A DNA stretch of 64,000 nucleotides, taken from assembly GCA_964460905.1 (NCBI GenBank), contig CAYWRM010000012.1, positions 1 to 64,000 on the forward strand, written 5' to 3'. Below, in pieces: positions 45,389 to 52,706 of this stretch. Every line of letters begins with the position of its first letter. Position 1 is the first letter of the stretch. A program made the translations under genes and the position numbers. The notes under the pieces were generated by a model. That model saw nothing but the letters and a program-made list of their open reading frames with translations. It was not told where the DNA came from and searched no databases. This stretch comes from GCA-002708315 sp964460905 (GTDB lineage Bacteria > Bacteroidota > Bacteroidia > Bacteroidales > F082).

Positions 45389-46393
45389 TCATTCTGTAAC
45401 CTCAACAACAGCCCAGCCCATAAATTCACCATTGGAGTTTAGTATTTTACATAATCCCTCCCAATAATCATGTACTATATTGGAGTTAACATCATTTTCG
45501 CATAGAGGTTCTAATGTGTATTCTTGCTCTTTAAAGGGCATATTTATACACCATCCATGCCCAATTTTTGTTTTTTTAAATTTTATAAATTTATTGGCAT
45601 TATAATTAAAATCATTAAATAGTATTGCTGAACCATCTTTTGTGATAAATGTTGCTGTTTTATAATCTGTATCAGGGAAACTATAAAACATTACTTCTTC
45701 ACCATCATCAAATCTTAGCGAGAACCAATCCCAGGTTTCCTTTGCAAATTCACCCCATTGCCTGTCAAACCATGTATTGCCTTCAACGTTTAAATTTATG
45801 CGTTCACCTTTTTTATTTATGAATGACACTGATCCTGTTGTGTTCATATTTGTAAATGAGTAGTAGTAGCTATTTTTATTGGGTTTATCAGGATTACCCA
45901 TGGATATAACGCCATCTCTTCCATGCCAAACAGCTGGTTTTGTGCTTGTTGAAATCAGGTTAAATTTTATGTTTTTAGAATCGACATCAATTATTATTTG
46001 ATCGTCTTTTAGTGAAATAATATTTTTCCCAAGCTGAATTGTATCATGTGTAAATTTGTATTTTTTTAGAGGAAAGTAAATTTTTTCTTCAAAAAAACGT
46101 TCTTTAGCTTGATAATCAGAGATGGCAATATGTGTTATATATAACTGTGCACCAAGCCTAACCGTGTGAAAAATAGTAAACTGATAAAAATATAGACCAC
46201 CATTTTCATCCGTAAGTTTTCCAGAGGCATACCACCACTCCGTTTTTGAATCTTTAGGTTTCCAGTTTGAATTAGGTGTTTGATGCTTTACCGTAGATGA
46301 ACTATCGAGGTTTTTATATTTTGGAAGGAGGGTACACCCAGATATAAATACTACTAAGAGAAAATAACAATATGTTGTGCGGCAGGGTTTCAT
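45389..46393 (-). CDS. CrtC/AttH-type lipocalin-like lipoprotein
   Basis: 334 residues. The lipobox VVFISGC gives lipidated Cys20. DSKTEWWYASGKLTDENG is the opening signature of the carotenoid 1,2-hydratase (CrtC)/AttH family, and GNTWFDRQWGEF with WDWFSLRFDDGEEVMFY are its later motifs. In other bacteria these double-lipocalin proteins hydrate carotenoids or accompany lipoprotein transporters. With no carotenoid genes here, an envelope role is likelier. Confidence 0.78.
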   Translation of the reverse strand: MKPCRTTYCYFLLVVFISGCTLLPKYKNLDSSSTVKHQTPNSNWKPKDSKTEWWYASGKLTDENGGLYFYQFTIFHTVRLGAQLYITHIAISDYQAKERFFEEKIYFPLKKYKFTHDTIQLGKNIISLKDDQIIIDVDSKNIKFNLISTSTKPAVWHGRDGVISMGNPDKPNKNSYYYSFTNMNTTGSVSFINKKGERINLNVEGNTWFDRQWGEFAKETWDWFSLRFDDGEEVMFYSFPDTDYKTATFITKDGSAILFNDFNYNANKFIKFKKTKIGHGWCINMPFKEQEYTLEPLCENDVNSNIVHDYWEGLCKILNSNGEFMGWAVVEVTE

Positions 46394-46630
46394 TTTTCTT
46401 TTACAAGCCTAAAAGTACAAAATATTATGTAAAGAATATTTTAATACATTATTTGGGTGTTTTGATGATTGTAGAACGGAAATTGTTATTGTTAAAAATG
46501 AACGTGTTAGGTTACATAATTTCCCATTACAATGTTCTCCAAAATAAATGTATGGAGCTAACAGCATAATGACCTCTTTACTAAGAATGGCGATGGCTTA
46601 TTTATTGCTTATTCCTGACATAGATTAATA

Positions 46631-47878
46631 TTAGAAATTATACTTTATCTTTGTATAAATCATCGAGTTATCATCATAACGGCCAAACATCCCCCTTTCA
46701 TCCCCAACAAAAATATTTGAACCTAACAATATTGAAAAGCTGTCGCTGAAATCGTAGGTAACTTTAGGCCGTATTAAAGCATCGCCATAATTAAGACCAA
46801 CGTATGAAAACAGCTCAAGGTGAAGTGTTTCGCGCATTGCATCATAACGGGCAAGGAAAGTCATGGTATTACCAAATTCCTCTTCATCGATGAAATTGTT
46901 GTAGTCCATAATGTATTTTTGGATAAACTGGGAGCTTAGTTTAAGACTTCCTATCCCATAATCGATGCCAACAACATAATGTAAATAGTTTTTTTGAGTA
47001 AGGGCTCCGACAGCTATTGGGTCTTCAGTTTGGAAATATTTTCCATCATAATAGGCCGCTTCTCCACGAATTACAAAACTTTTAATTGTTGACGTAAATG
47101 AACCACCGGCAATAGTTAGTCGGTTAATTTCAGGAGTAACAAGTAATCCGGTAAGTACCGGACTCCCTGTTGCTGTATCAACTGCAAATTCCTTTTCGAT
47201 ATACATATTTGGTGTGGCATCCCAGGTGTAGGCCGCCATCAAATCAAAATCTATTGCCGATGAGGATAATGAGTATTTTAAGTAAATCTCACTATTTTCA
47301 AGGCTGGGATCGATTTTGTTTTTTGAGTAGTCAAAAGTTGCAGGAGCAGGAAATTCCGGTGGTTTATACCAAATTGAACATGGTCCGGGAAACTTATTGC
47401 CGGCATAAATAGGCTTCAATATTGCTTCGATAGTGCTACTTCCAAAATAGTAGTTAATCTTGGCAGCATATACGCCTATTCGTATTTCATCAAAATCGGG
47501 GAGGAGAAATTCAGTGAGATTGAGTGGCGAAACAATATCGGTAATAAAAACCCCATCGGCTTTCCCCCAAACAATTTGTTGTTTTCCCACACGTATGTCA
47601 AAATTACTGAAGTACAAGTCGAGGTAAATCTCGCGTAAGCGGAAATCAAGGCTGTCAATTCCGTATAAATAAAGCATTGGGTTAGCCTTAAAGGCAACAC
47701 GATCACCTATTTTTTCAAAATTTAAGTTAAGTGTGTTTTGAAGCATGTTAAACTCTCCGGTATTGTATAATACACCTGTGTAGTTTCGTGCAAAACCACT
47801 TATTTCAACGCCTTGCGAAAATGATAGCTGGCTTGTGACCAGAAATATCATAGCTAATATTAAACTTTTAGATTTCAT
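46631..47878 (-). CDS. Outer-membrane beta-barrel protein (DUF1302-like porin)
   Basis: 415 residues with signal peptide to ~22 (LSFSQ). The chain has alternating amphipathic strands, GKQQIVWGKADGVFITDIVSPLNL (~97-120) as in DUF1302 proteins, and a terminal Phe (KIKYNF) as in outer-membrane barrels. It is last in a minus-strand series with a LolA-like protein and an RND/MMPL pump. This set is known elsewhere and suggests lipid or hydrophobic-compound export across the envelope. The substrate is unknown. Confidence 0.75.
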   Translation of the reverse strand: MKSKSLILAMIFLVTSQLSFSQGVEISGFARNYTGVLYNTGEFNMLQNTLNLNFEKIGDRVAFKANPMLYLYGIDSLDFRLREIYLDLYFSNFDIRVGKQQIVWGKADGVFITDIVSPLNLTEFLLPDFDEIRIGVYAAKINYYFGSSTIEAILKPIYAGNKFPGPCSIWYKPPEFPAPATFDYSKNKIDPSLENSEIYLKYSLSSSAIDFDLMAAYTWDATPNMYIEKEFAVDTATGSPVLTGLLVTPEINRLTIAGGSFTSTIKSFVIRGEAAYYDGKYFQTEDPIAVGALTQKNYLHYVVGIDYGIGSLKLSSQFIQKYIMDYNNFIDEEEFGNTMTFLARYDAMRETLHLELFSYVGLNYGDALIRPKVTYDFSDSFSILLGSNIFVGDERGMFGRYDDNSMIYTKIKYNF

Positions 47879-47884
47879 TTCTTT

Positions 47885-47990
47885 AATGATTTAATGGGGC
47901 AATTATATAATGGTACAATGATGTAATGGTATAATGCATTTTTTAAATGAAACATTGTATAATTTAACCATTAAAACATTGTATAATTCA
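47885..47990. repeat. AT-rich palindromic spacer, copy 1
   Basis: GGTATAATG (47928-47936) is in the left half; CATTGTATAATT occurs twice on the right (47953-47964 and 47977-47988). The two halves are imperfect inverted copies about 40 nt long. The same words occur in the two spacers around the IVP gene. Confidence 0.65.
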
Positions 47991-47991
47991 A

Positions 47992-48771
47992 TTATATCCC
48001 TCTCATCATCATCCTTTCGGAGAATTTAGATGAAGGTATACTTGTGTTAATTTCTATATTATCCAGAACCATAGTGGTGCGATGATTTTTTTGAACATTC
48101 TCCATTTCAGAATTTGTGATAACTAATAATCCCGAAATTTCTTCAAATTTCTTAATCTTAAGTATTTTCAACAGGTCTTCATCTTCATCATAAAATTCTT
48201 TTTTTAAACCTATGAAGTTGTCTTTACGAATCCAGGTTTTGGTTTTTGAATACATATATTCTTCATCAACCGGAGTGCTTTCAACAACATAATAATCAAC
48301 GCCATTAATATTCTCCTCACCAATAAGATTGTGTGTATCATCGTCTAATTTACGGTCGCCAAGATCGTCATAGGTAAAGTCGGACCCCATGAAATAATCG
48401 CTTTTGCTGTCGCTGGAAATTCTTTTGGTTTTCTTTAGCGCAGGAAGATAGATCCATTGATCATCGCTTTTATCTGAATCGTATGTCCAGCTCATGAAAG
48501 AAGTGTTTTTTACATCTGCAGGCGACTGGAAAAACATAATGCTTTTTTCCATCTCACCAAGGTCTTTTGTGAACTGTTTAATTTTCCTGATTCTTTGTTT
48601 ACCACTTTTGTTAATAAGGGTCATGGTGAGGTTGGAAGTTTGGTCTTCACCTGTTGGAAGATTATAAACTTTTTCTACGATCTCTCTTCCTGTCATTTCT
48701 TGTGCCGTTATTATCGGGCTGAATGCAAATAATGTTGCAATTAATACTGATGTGATTTTTAGTGTTTTCAT
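47992..48771 (-). CDS. Outer-membrane lipoprotein-sorting (LolA-like) protein
   Basis: 259 residues from ATG 48771 (MKTLKITSVLIATLFAFSPIITAQ); 33 upstream codons lie in a palindromic spacer and are rejected. The mature part has TSNLTMTLINKSGKQRIRKIK, FFQSPADVKNTSFMSW and DDLGDRKLDDDTHNL, typical of the LolA-like family beside MMPL pumps. It is probably a periplasmic carrier of lipid-like cargo between the RND pump and the barrel protein. Confidence 0.82.
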   Translation of the reverse strand: MKTLKITSVLIATLFAFSPIITAQEMTGREIVEKVYNLPTGEDQTSNLTMTLINKSGKQRIRKIKQFTKDLGEMEKSIMFFQSPADVKNTSFMSWTYDSDKSDDQWIYLPALKKTKRISSDSKSDYFMGSDFTYDDLGDRKLDDDTHNLIGEENINGVDYYVVESTPVDEEYMYSKTKTWIRKDNFIGLKKEFYDEDEDLLKILKIKKFEEISGLLVITNSEMENVQKNHRTTMVLDNIEINTSIPSSKFSERMMMRGI

Positions 48772-48784
48772 TTTATAATTATTT

Positions 48785-48860
48785 AATGGTATAATGATAT
48801 AATTGTTTAATGATTTAACGATGACAAGTTTTTTATGAATAATTAAATCATTGTATAATT
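48785..48860. repeat. AT-rich palindromic spacer, copy 2
   Basis: GGTATAATGATATAA (48788-48802) on the left and CATTGTATAATT (48849-48860) on the right. The right arm runs into the stop codon of the IVP gene. It shares its left word exactly with copy 3 and its right word with copy 1. Confidence 0.65.
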
Positions 48861-49210
48861 TACTTCCCACTTACAGTTTTAAGTATTGCTCCAATAATTC
48901 TCAGTATTTCATCAATATCGGTTAGTAAGCTGGATGCTAGTTTAGAGTCAATATAATCACTGTCTCTCAATAACCTAATCCAATAATGAGTTTCTCTTGC
49001 TTCTTTATATGCAATAAAAAATTTAGCTCTGAAATCTTTCTTTGAAATACTACCTGCAGCCTCTTCAGAATTCGCACCAACGGATGTTCCACTTCTAAGA
49101 ATTTGTTTGGATAAAGTATATTCTTTCTTTTCTTTACTTAAATATTTGTAAAGTTCAATAATGCGTAAAGCAAAATCGTAAGTCTTAGATAATATAATGT
49201 TTTCTTCCAT
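48860..49210 (-). CDS. Four-helix-bundle protein of the 23S rRNA intervening-sequence (IVP/S23) family
   Basis: 116 residues. LSKTYDFALRIIELYKYL, QILRSGTSVGANSEEA, FRAKFFIAYKEARETHYWIRLL and ILRIIGAILKT follow the S23/IVP pattern of four amphipathic helices. Family members were first seen encoded within 23S rRNA intervening sequences, but many lie elsewhere, as here, between pump and carrier genes. AT-rich palindromic spacers flank it on both sides, suggesting it arrived as a unit. Function unknown. Confidence 0.88.
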   Translation of the reverse strand: MEENIILSKTYDFALRIIELYKYLSKEKKEYTLSKQILRSGTSVGANSEEAAGSISKKDFRAKFFIAYKEARETHYWIRLLRDSDYIDSKLASSLLTDIDEILRIIGAILKTVSGK

Positions 49211-49221
49211 GTTCTTTTATT

Positions 49222-49308
49222 TATAGGTATAATGATATAACGGGACAATGTTTTATTGATGTCAAATTACTTATTTTATTATTAAATAATTGAACCATTA
49301 TATAATTA
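49222..49308. repeat. AT-rich palindromic spacer, copy 3
   Basis: GGTATAATGATATAA (49226-49240), identical to copy 2, is on the left. CATTATATAATT (49296-49307), one change from the common word, is on the right. It fills the gap between the RND gene and the IVP gene. Confidence 0.65.
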
Positions 49309-49311
49309 TTT

Positions 49312-51606
49312 TTACTTTTTATTAAAATACAATTTCGAAACATTAAGTAGCACCAGCATAATAGTAAGTGTGCCGACAAAACTTGTAAACATATTTAGTG
49401 ATACTAATGCACCTAGTTCACGGTTTGGTGGAAATACTGAGAACAACAACACTAAAAAACCAGCGATTACAACAATTGCATTAAATAAAATGGCTCTGCC
49501 TGAATGCGACATCGTTTTTTGAGCTGTTACTTCCTTGTCTCCGGTTTTAAGAGCATTAACTCGATATTGCTCAATGAAGTGGACTGCGTAATCAATTCCA
49601 ATTCCAATGGCAATGCTGGTAAGCAATGCGGTAGTTGTGCTAAGGGGAATATCCAGAAACCCCATTACACCAAAACTTATTAATGCAGTAATTAGAATAG
49701 GAACAGCCCCAATAAGACCGGCTTTTATGTTTCTGAACATAAACGATAATAGTATAACCACAATAATTATTGAGAGAATAAGACTCATTATTTGACCTTC
49801 TAAAATTAAGTCGGTAAAAATCAATCCCTTGTAGCCACTACCAGCATATTTCATAGTGATTCCCATACTAGCAAAATCATCTTCATAAGTTTCTATTATG
49901 ACCAATGCCGAATTAATGGCTTTTGAATTATCACTTTTTAGTTGAAATGTAACATTCAGCTTCTCGTAATCATAGTCAACTACTTTATTTAGGTTTTCGG
50001 GGTCACCCGACATTTCATAAAGAAGCAAATATTGAGCAATCATATCCCTGTTGTTGGGAATGGTATTGTAAGCCTCATTATCAGCATTCATTACTTTATT
50101 CATGCGGTTTACATAATCCACTAGTGAAAATGATGTTCCAACAACTTCGAGGTCATTATTAAGCTGTTTTTGCATTTTATCAACCAACATAAGTGCTTTA
50201 GGATTTTTGAAAGTGTCTTTTTTGCCATCAGCATCTAATATTAGATTTAATGAAGTTGTGCCACCAAAATGACTATTGATAAACTGATCGGTAAGTACAA
50301 TATCACTGTCGCGTTCAAACTTATCCAGGAAACTTGAGTTAATCCAAATTTTTTGCATTCCTACAATGGATAATATGATTATAGCTGCCGTAGCAAATAT
50401 TGAAACGTTTTTATGCTTGATAACCTTTAATGCAAAACTTTGGTAGAATGTTGAGTTGCTTGTTGATTTCTTCTTTTTAACTTTTTTAAGTTTTGGAAGA
50501 CCAAATATTATAATTCCGGCAGGTATTATTAGTAATGACAGGATCATGGCTACCAGCACACCAAAGGCTGTAAAAATTCCGAAATACTTTATAGGATATA
50601 CTTGTGATGTTAGCAATGAAATAAATCCAACGGCAGTTGTAATGGAAGTCATTACCACCGGACTCCACATTTTTTTAATCATGTCGGTTACGGCTTCTTT
50701 TTTGCCTGCATCAGGATTTTTGCGCTGAAATAGCTGAAGATGACTGTACAGGTGGATTCCATCGGCTACTCCTATGGCAATAAGCATAACAGGTATCATT
50801 GTGGAAACTGCGTAAATAGGAATATTTACCCATGCCATTAAACCAAATGTCCATAGGGTACTAAAAAACACAACCGACATTGTTAAGATCGTGCTTCTAA
50901 CGCTCTTTAACATTAAATAAAGAACAATGGTGATTACAAGTAATACTATTGGCACCATCCGCTTCATGTCGGCAGGGCCTAGTAATGCCATTGTGCCTTC
51001 TACAATAGGGCGACCGGCAACATGAATTTTTATATCGTTTGTTTCAAATGAATCTGCCATTTCAAGAATTTCGTTGTAAAACTCCTGTGTAAATACGTCA
51101 TCTTTAATTTCGGCAATTACAACAGTAACGGTTTCATCTGTTGAAACAAGACGACCAAAAATCATTTCGTTATTTCGTACATTTTGTTGTAGCTCGTTCA
51201 GTTTTAGTTCAGTTTTTGGCACCCTAGTAAAGAATCGCTTAACATCCATACCTTCTTCATCACCAACTATGTTGTCAGCAGTATAAAGAGATGTAACATC
51301 AGCCTTTTCAATTTCATCCATTTTTTGTAACGTTCTGGTCAGCTGTTTTAAAGTATCAAGGGTTGCCTGGTTGTAAATTCCATTTTTATTCTCAATGGCA
51401 ACAATAATTCCATCGTTTATTCCAAACCATTCTTCAGCCTGATCGCTATAAACAAATGCCGGATGATCTTGTGGCATATATTTATCCAGATTGGTTTCCA
51501 TGCTTGAGTTTTGGCTCATATAGTAAAAGAACACAACACTTAATAGTATTGTTCCTGCTATTGAAAGCCATGGTAGATTTAGTGATTTTTTAAGTAGTTT
51601 TTCCAT
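49312..51606 (-). CDS. RND-superfamily (MMPL) exporter
   Basis: 764 residues in two homologous halves. Each half has one helix, a large periplasmic loop (~35-205 and ~415-590) and five more helices, 12 in total. IGVADGIHLYSHLQ and IGIGIDYAVHFIEQYR are the equivalent motifs in helix 4 regions. This size suits MMPL/HpnN-type lipid exporters rather than drug-efflux AcrB. It follows TetR by 76 nt, and the same 12-mer precedes both starts. A LolA-like protein and a barrel protein are encoded downstream. Confidence 0.86.
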   Translation of the reverse strand: MEKLLKKSLNLPWLSIAGTILLSVVFFYYMSQNSSMETNLDKYMPQDHPAFVYSDQAEEWFGINDGIIVAIENKNGIYNQATLDTLKQLTRTLQKMDEIEKADVTSLYTADNIVGDEEGMDVKRFFTRVPKTELKLNELQQNVRNNEMIFGRLVSTDETVTVVIAEIKDDVFTQEFYNEILEMADSFETNDIKIHVAGRPIVEGTMALLGPADMKRMVPIVLLVITIVLYLMLKSVRSTILTMSVVFFSTLWTFGLMAWVNIPIYAVSTMIPVMLIAIGVADGIHLYSHLQLFQRKNPDAGKKEAVTDMIKKMWSPVVMTSITTAVGFISLLTSQVYPIKYFGIFTAFGVLVAMILSLLIIPAGIIIFGLPKLKKVKKKKSTSNSTFYQSFALKVIKHKNVSIFATAAIIILSIVGMQKIWINSSFLDKFERDSDIVLTDQFINSHFGGTTSLNLILDADGKKDTFKNPKALMLVDKMQKQLNNDLEVVGTSFSLVDYVNRMNKVMNADNEAYNTIPNNRDMIAQYLLLYEMSGDPENLNKVVDYDYEKLNVTFQLKSDNSKAINSALVIIETYEDDFASMGITMKYAGSGYKGLIFTDLILEGQIMSLILSIIIVVILLSFMFRNIKAGLIGAVPILITALISFGVMGFLDIPLSTTTALLTSIAIGIGIDYAVHFIEQYRVNALKTGDKEVTAQKTMSHSGRAILFNAIVVIAGFLVLLFSVFPPNRELGALVSLNMFTSFVGTLTIMLVLLNVSKLYFNKK

Positions 51607-51618
51607 TTCTTAATCATA

Positions 51619-51635
51619 TTAGTTAGTATTAACTA
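51619..51635. promoter_or_regulatory. Candidate TetR operator before the RND pump gene
   Basis: TTAGTTAGTATTAACTA has inverted ends (TAGTTA / TAACTA) and lies 12 nt before the pump ATG. Its first 12 bases recur 10 nt before the tetR ATG. Confidence 0.6.
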
Positions 51636-51682
51636 TTTTTCTATTTACAAAAAATTATTCAGGTTTCGCCCAACCTTTCTCA

Positions 51683-52276
51683 TTAAAGTTTAATATCCTG
51701 ATAAGCAAGTATTTTATTCAGGCCTTCTAACAATTTGTGTCCTTCTTTACGGAGATCAAAATTATGATTGTTCAAATCCCAGCGCTTAACAAGTAATCTA
51801 AGGGAGCCCATTATGATCAATGCAAGAGTTTTTAGTTCGATGTCTTGTCGTACATTTTTTTCTTTCTGACCGGTGGCAATTATATCTTCTATTGTTTGCG
51901 CATGCAAGTTTAGTACTTCAGTTATTTTCAGTTTAAGTAATTCTTCATTTTTAAATATTTCTTCTGAAAAAATTACAGAAACCAATGAGGGTGTTTCAGA
52001 AAACAGGTCGAGCATACGTGAAAACATAAAGGTAATTTTTTCAATTGTTGTTCCTTCAAAGTCCTTCATCAAACCTGATAATACAATAGCCATATCCTTA
52101 AAATTATTAAGAATAGTGAGCAGAATTTCAGTTTTGCTCTCAAAATGTCGGTATATACCAGGCTCACTAATGCCAATAGCTTTCGAAAGGTTTTTAATGG
52201 TTAACCCTTGTATCCCTTTTTCATCAATTATATTGATTGACTCTTCTATTATCTGTTGTTGCCTGTCAGAAAGCAT
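51683..52276 (-). CDS. TetR-family transcriptional regulator
   Basis: 197 residues from ATG 52276 (MLSDRQQQIIEESINIIDEKG); a longer frame from TTG 52315 would run through the candidate operator. The N-terminal helix-turn-helix is LTIKNLSKAIGISEPGIYRHFESKTEIL (~29-56). The C-terminal ~140 residues are a helical ligand domain. It is first in the apparent pump operon and probably represses it and itself; the ligand may be the exported compound. Confidence 0.87.
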   Translation of the reverse strand: MLSDRQQQIIEESINIIDEKGIQGLTIKNLSKAIGISEPGIYRHFESKTEILLTILNNFKDMAIVLSGLMKDFEGTTIEKITFMFSRMLDLFSETPSLVSVIFSEEIFKNEELLKLKITEVLNLHAQTIEDIIATGQKEKNVRQDIELKTLALIIMGSLRLLVKRWDLNNHNFDLRKEGHKLLEGLNKILAYQDIKL

Positions 52277-52286
52277 TTTAATAATG

Positions 52287-52298
52287 TTAGTTAGTATT
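52287..52298. promoter_or_regulatory. Candidate TetR operator before tetR
   Basis: TTAGTTAGTATT, identical to the site before the pump gene, lies 10 nt upstream of the tetR ATG. AACTAAT follows about 20 nt later as a possible inverted half. Confidence 0.55.
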
Positions 52299-52615
52299 CG
52301 CTCGCAAAATAACAACTAATATTTTAATTGACCAAAAATTTTTAACATTTTTTACATAATTGTTTTTTTGGGGGGCGGCAAACCTGTCTTCATTAAAAAA
52401 TTTCGGCAGGTAACGGTTCGTATAATCGTAGTGCGGGTTTGTTTTTACTATACTTTCAATTTTACACCGATCTTTATTTGTAGTTAAATTATCTATATTA
52501 AGTATTTTACCCCACATTACGTTTATACATTGTTACTTATTGGGCTTTCTTCATTTCGATTACATTATTTTCAATCTAGCACTGTCCTAATTTTGGTTTT
52601 TAGGGTCGGCAAAAA

Positions 52616-52668
52616 AGCGTTGGCAAACAGACAAACTCTTTTGCAATTTTTGGTTTTAGCGTTTGCTT
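52616..52668. repeat. Left boundary repeat of the defence operon
   Basis: It contains AGCGTTGGCAA, then ACTCTTTTGCAATTTTTGGT, then GCGTTTGCTT. The same three blocks in the same order and orientation, with a 2-nt spacing difference, occur at 62218-62268. Over 52635-52668 the match is 28 of 34. It lies 38 nt beyond the last stop codon of the operon. Confidence 0.75.
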
Positions 52669-52706
52669 GTGTGAATTGCAAATGTATTTGGCTGTGTGCG
52701 TTGGCA

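Larger units (their letters stand above)
52277..52706. other. Intergenic boundary region between tetR and the defence operon
   Basis: 430 bp without a credible gene. It holds the tetR operator at one end and the left boundary repeat of the defence operon (52616-52668) at the other. TTTGCAATT near 52640 and AATTGCAAA near 52674 form a 9-bp inverted pair around part of the boundary repeat. Confidence 0.6.

Noticed and set aside
48772..48870. 33-residue N-terminal extension of the LolA-like protein
   Set aside because: It overlaps the palindromic spacer and the end of the IVP gene and precedes a normal signal peptide at MKTLKITSV.
48860..49210. 23S rRNA gene around the IVP protein
   Set aside because: Neighbouring DNA codes for a pump and a carrier protein; no rRNA sequence was recognised in the window.
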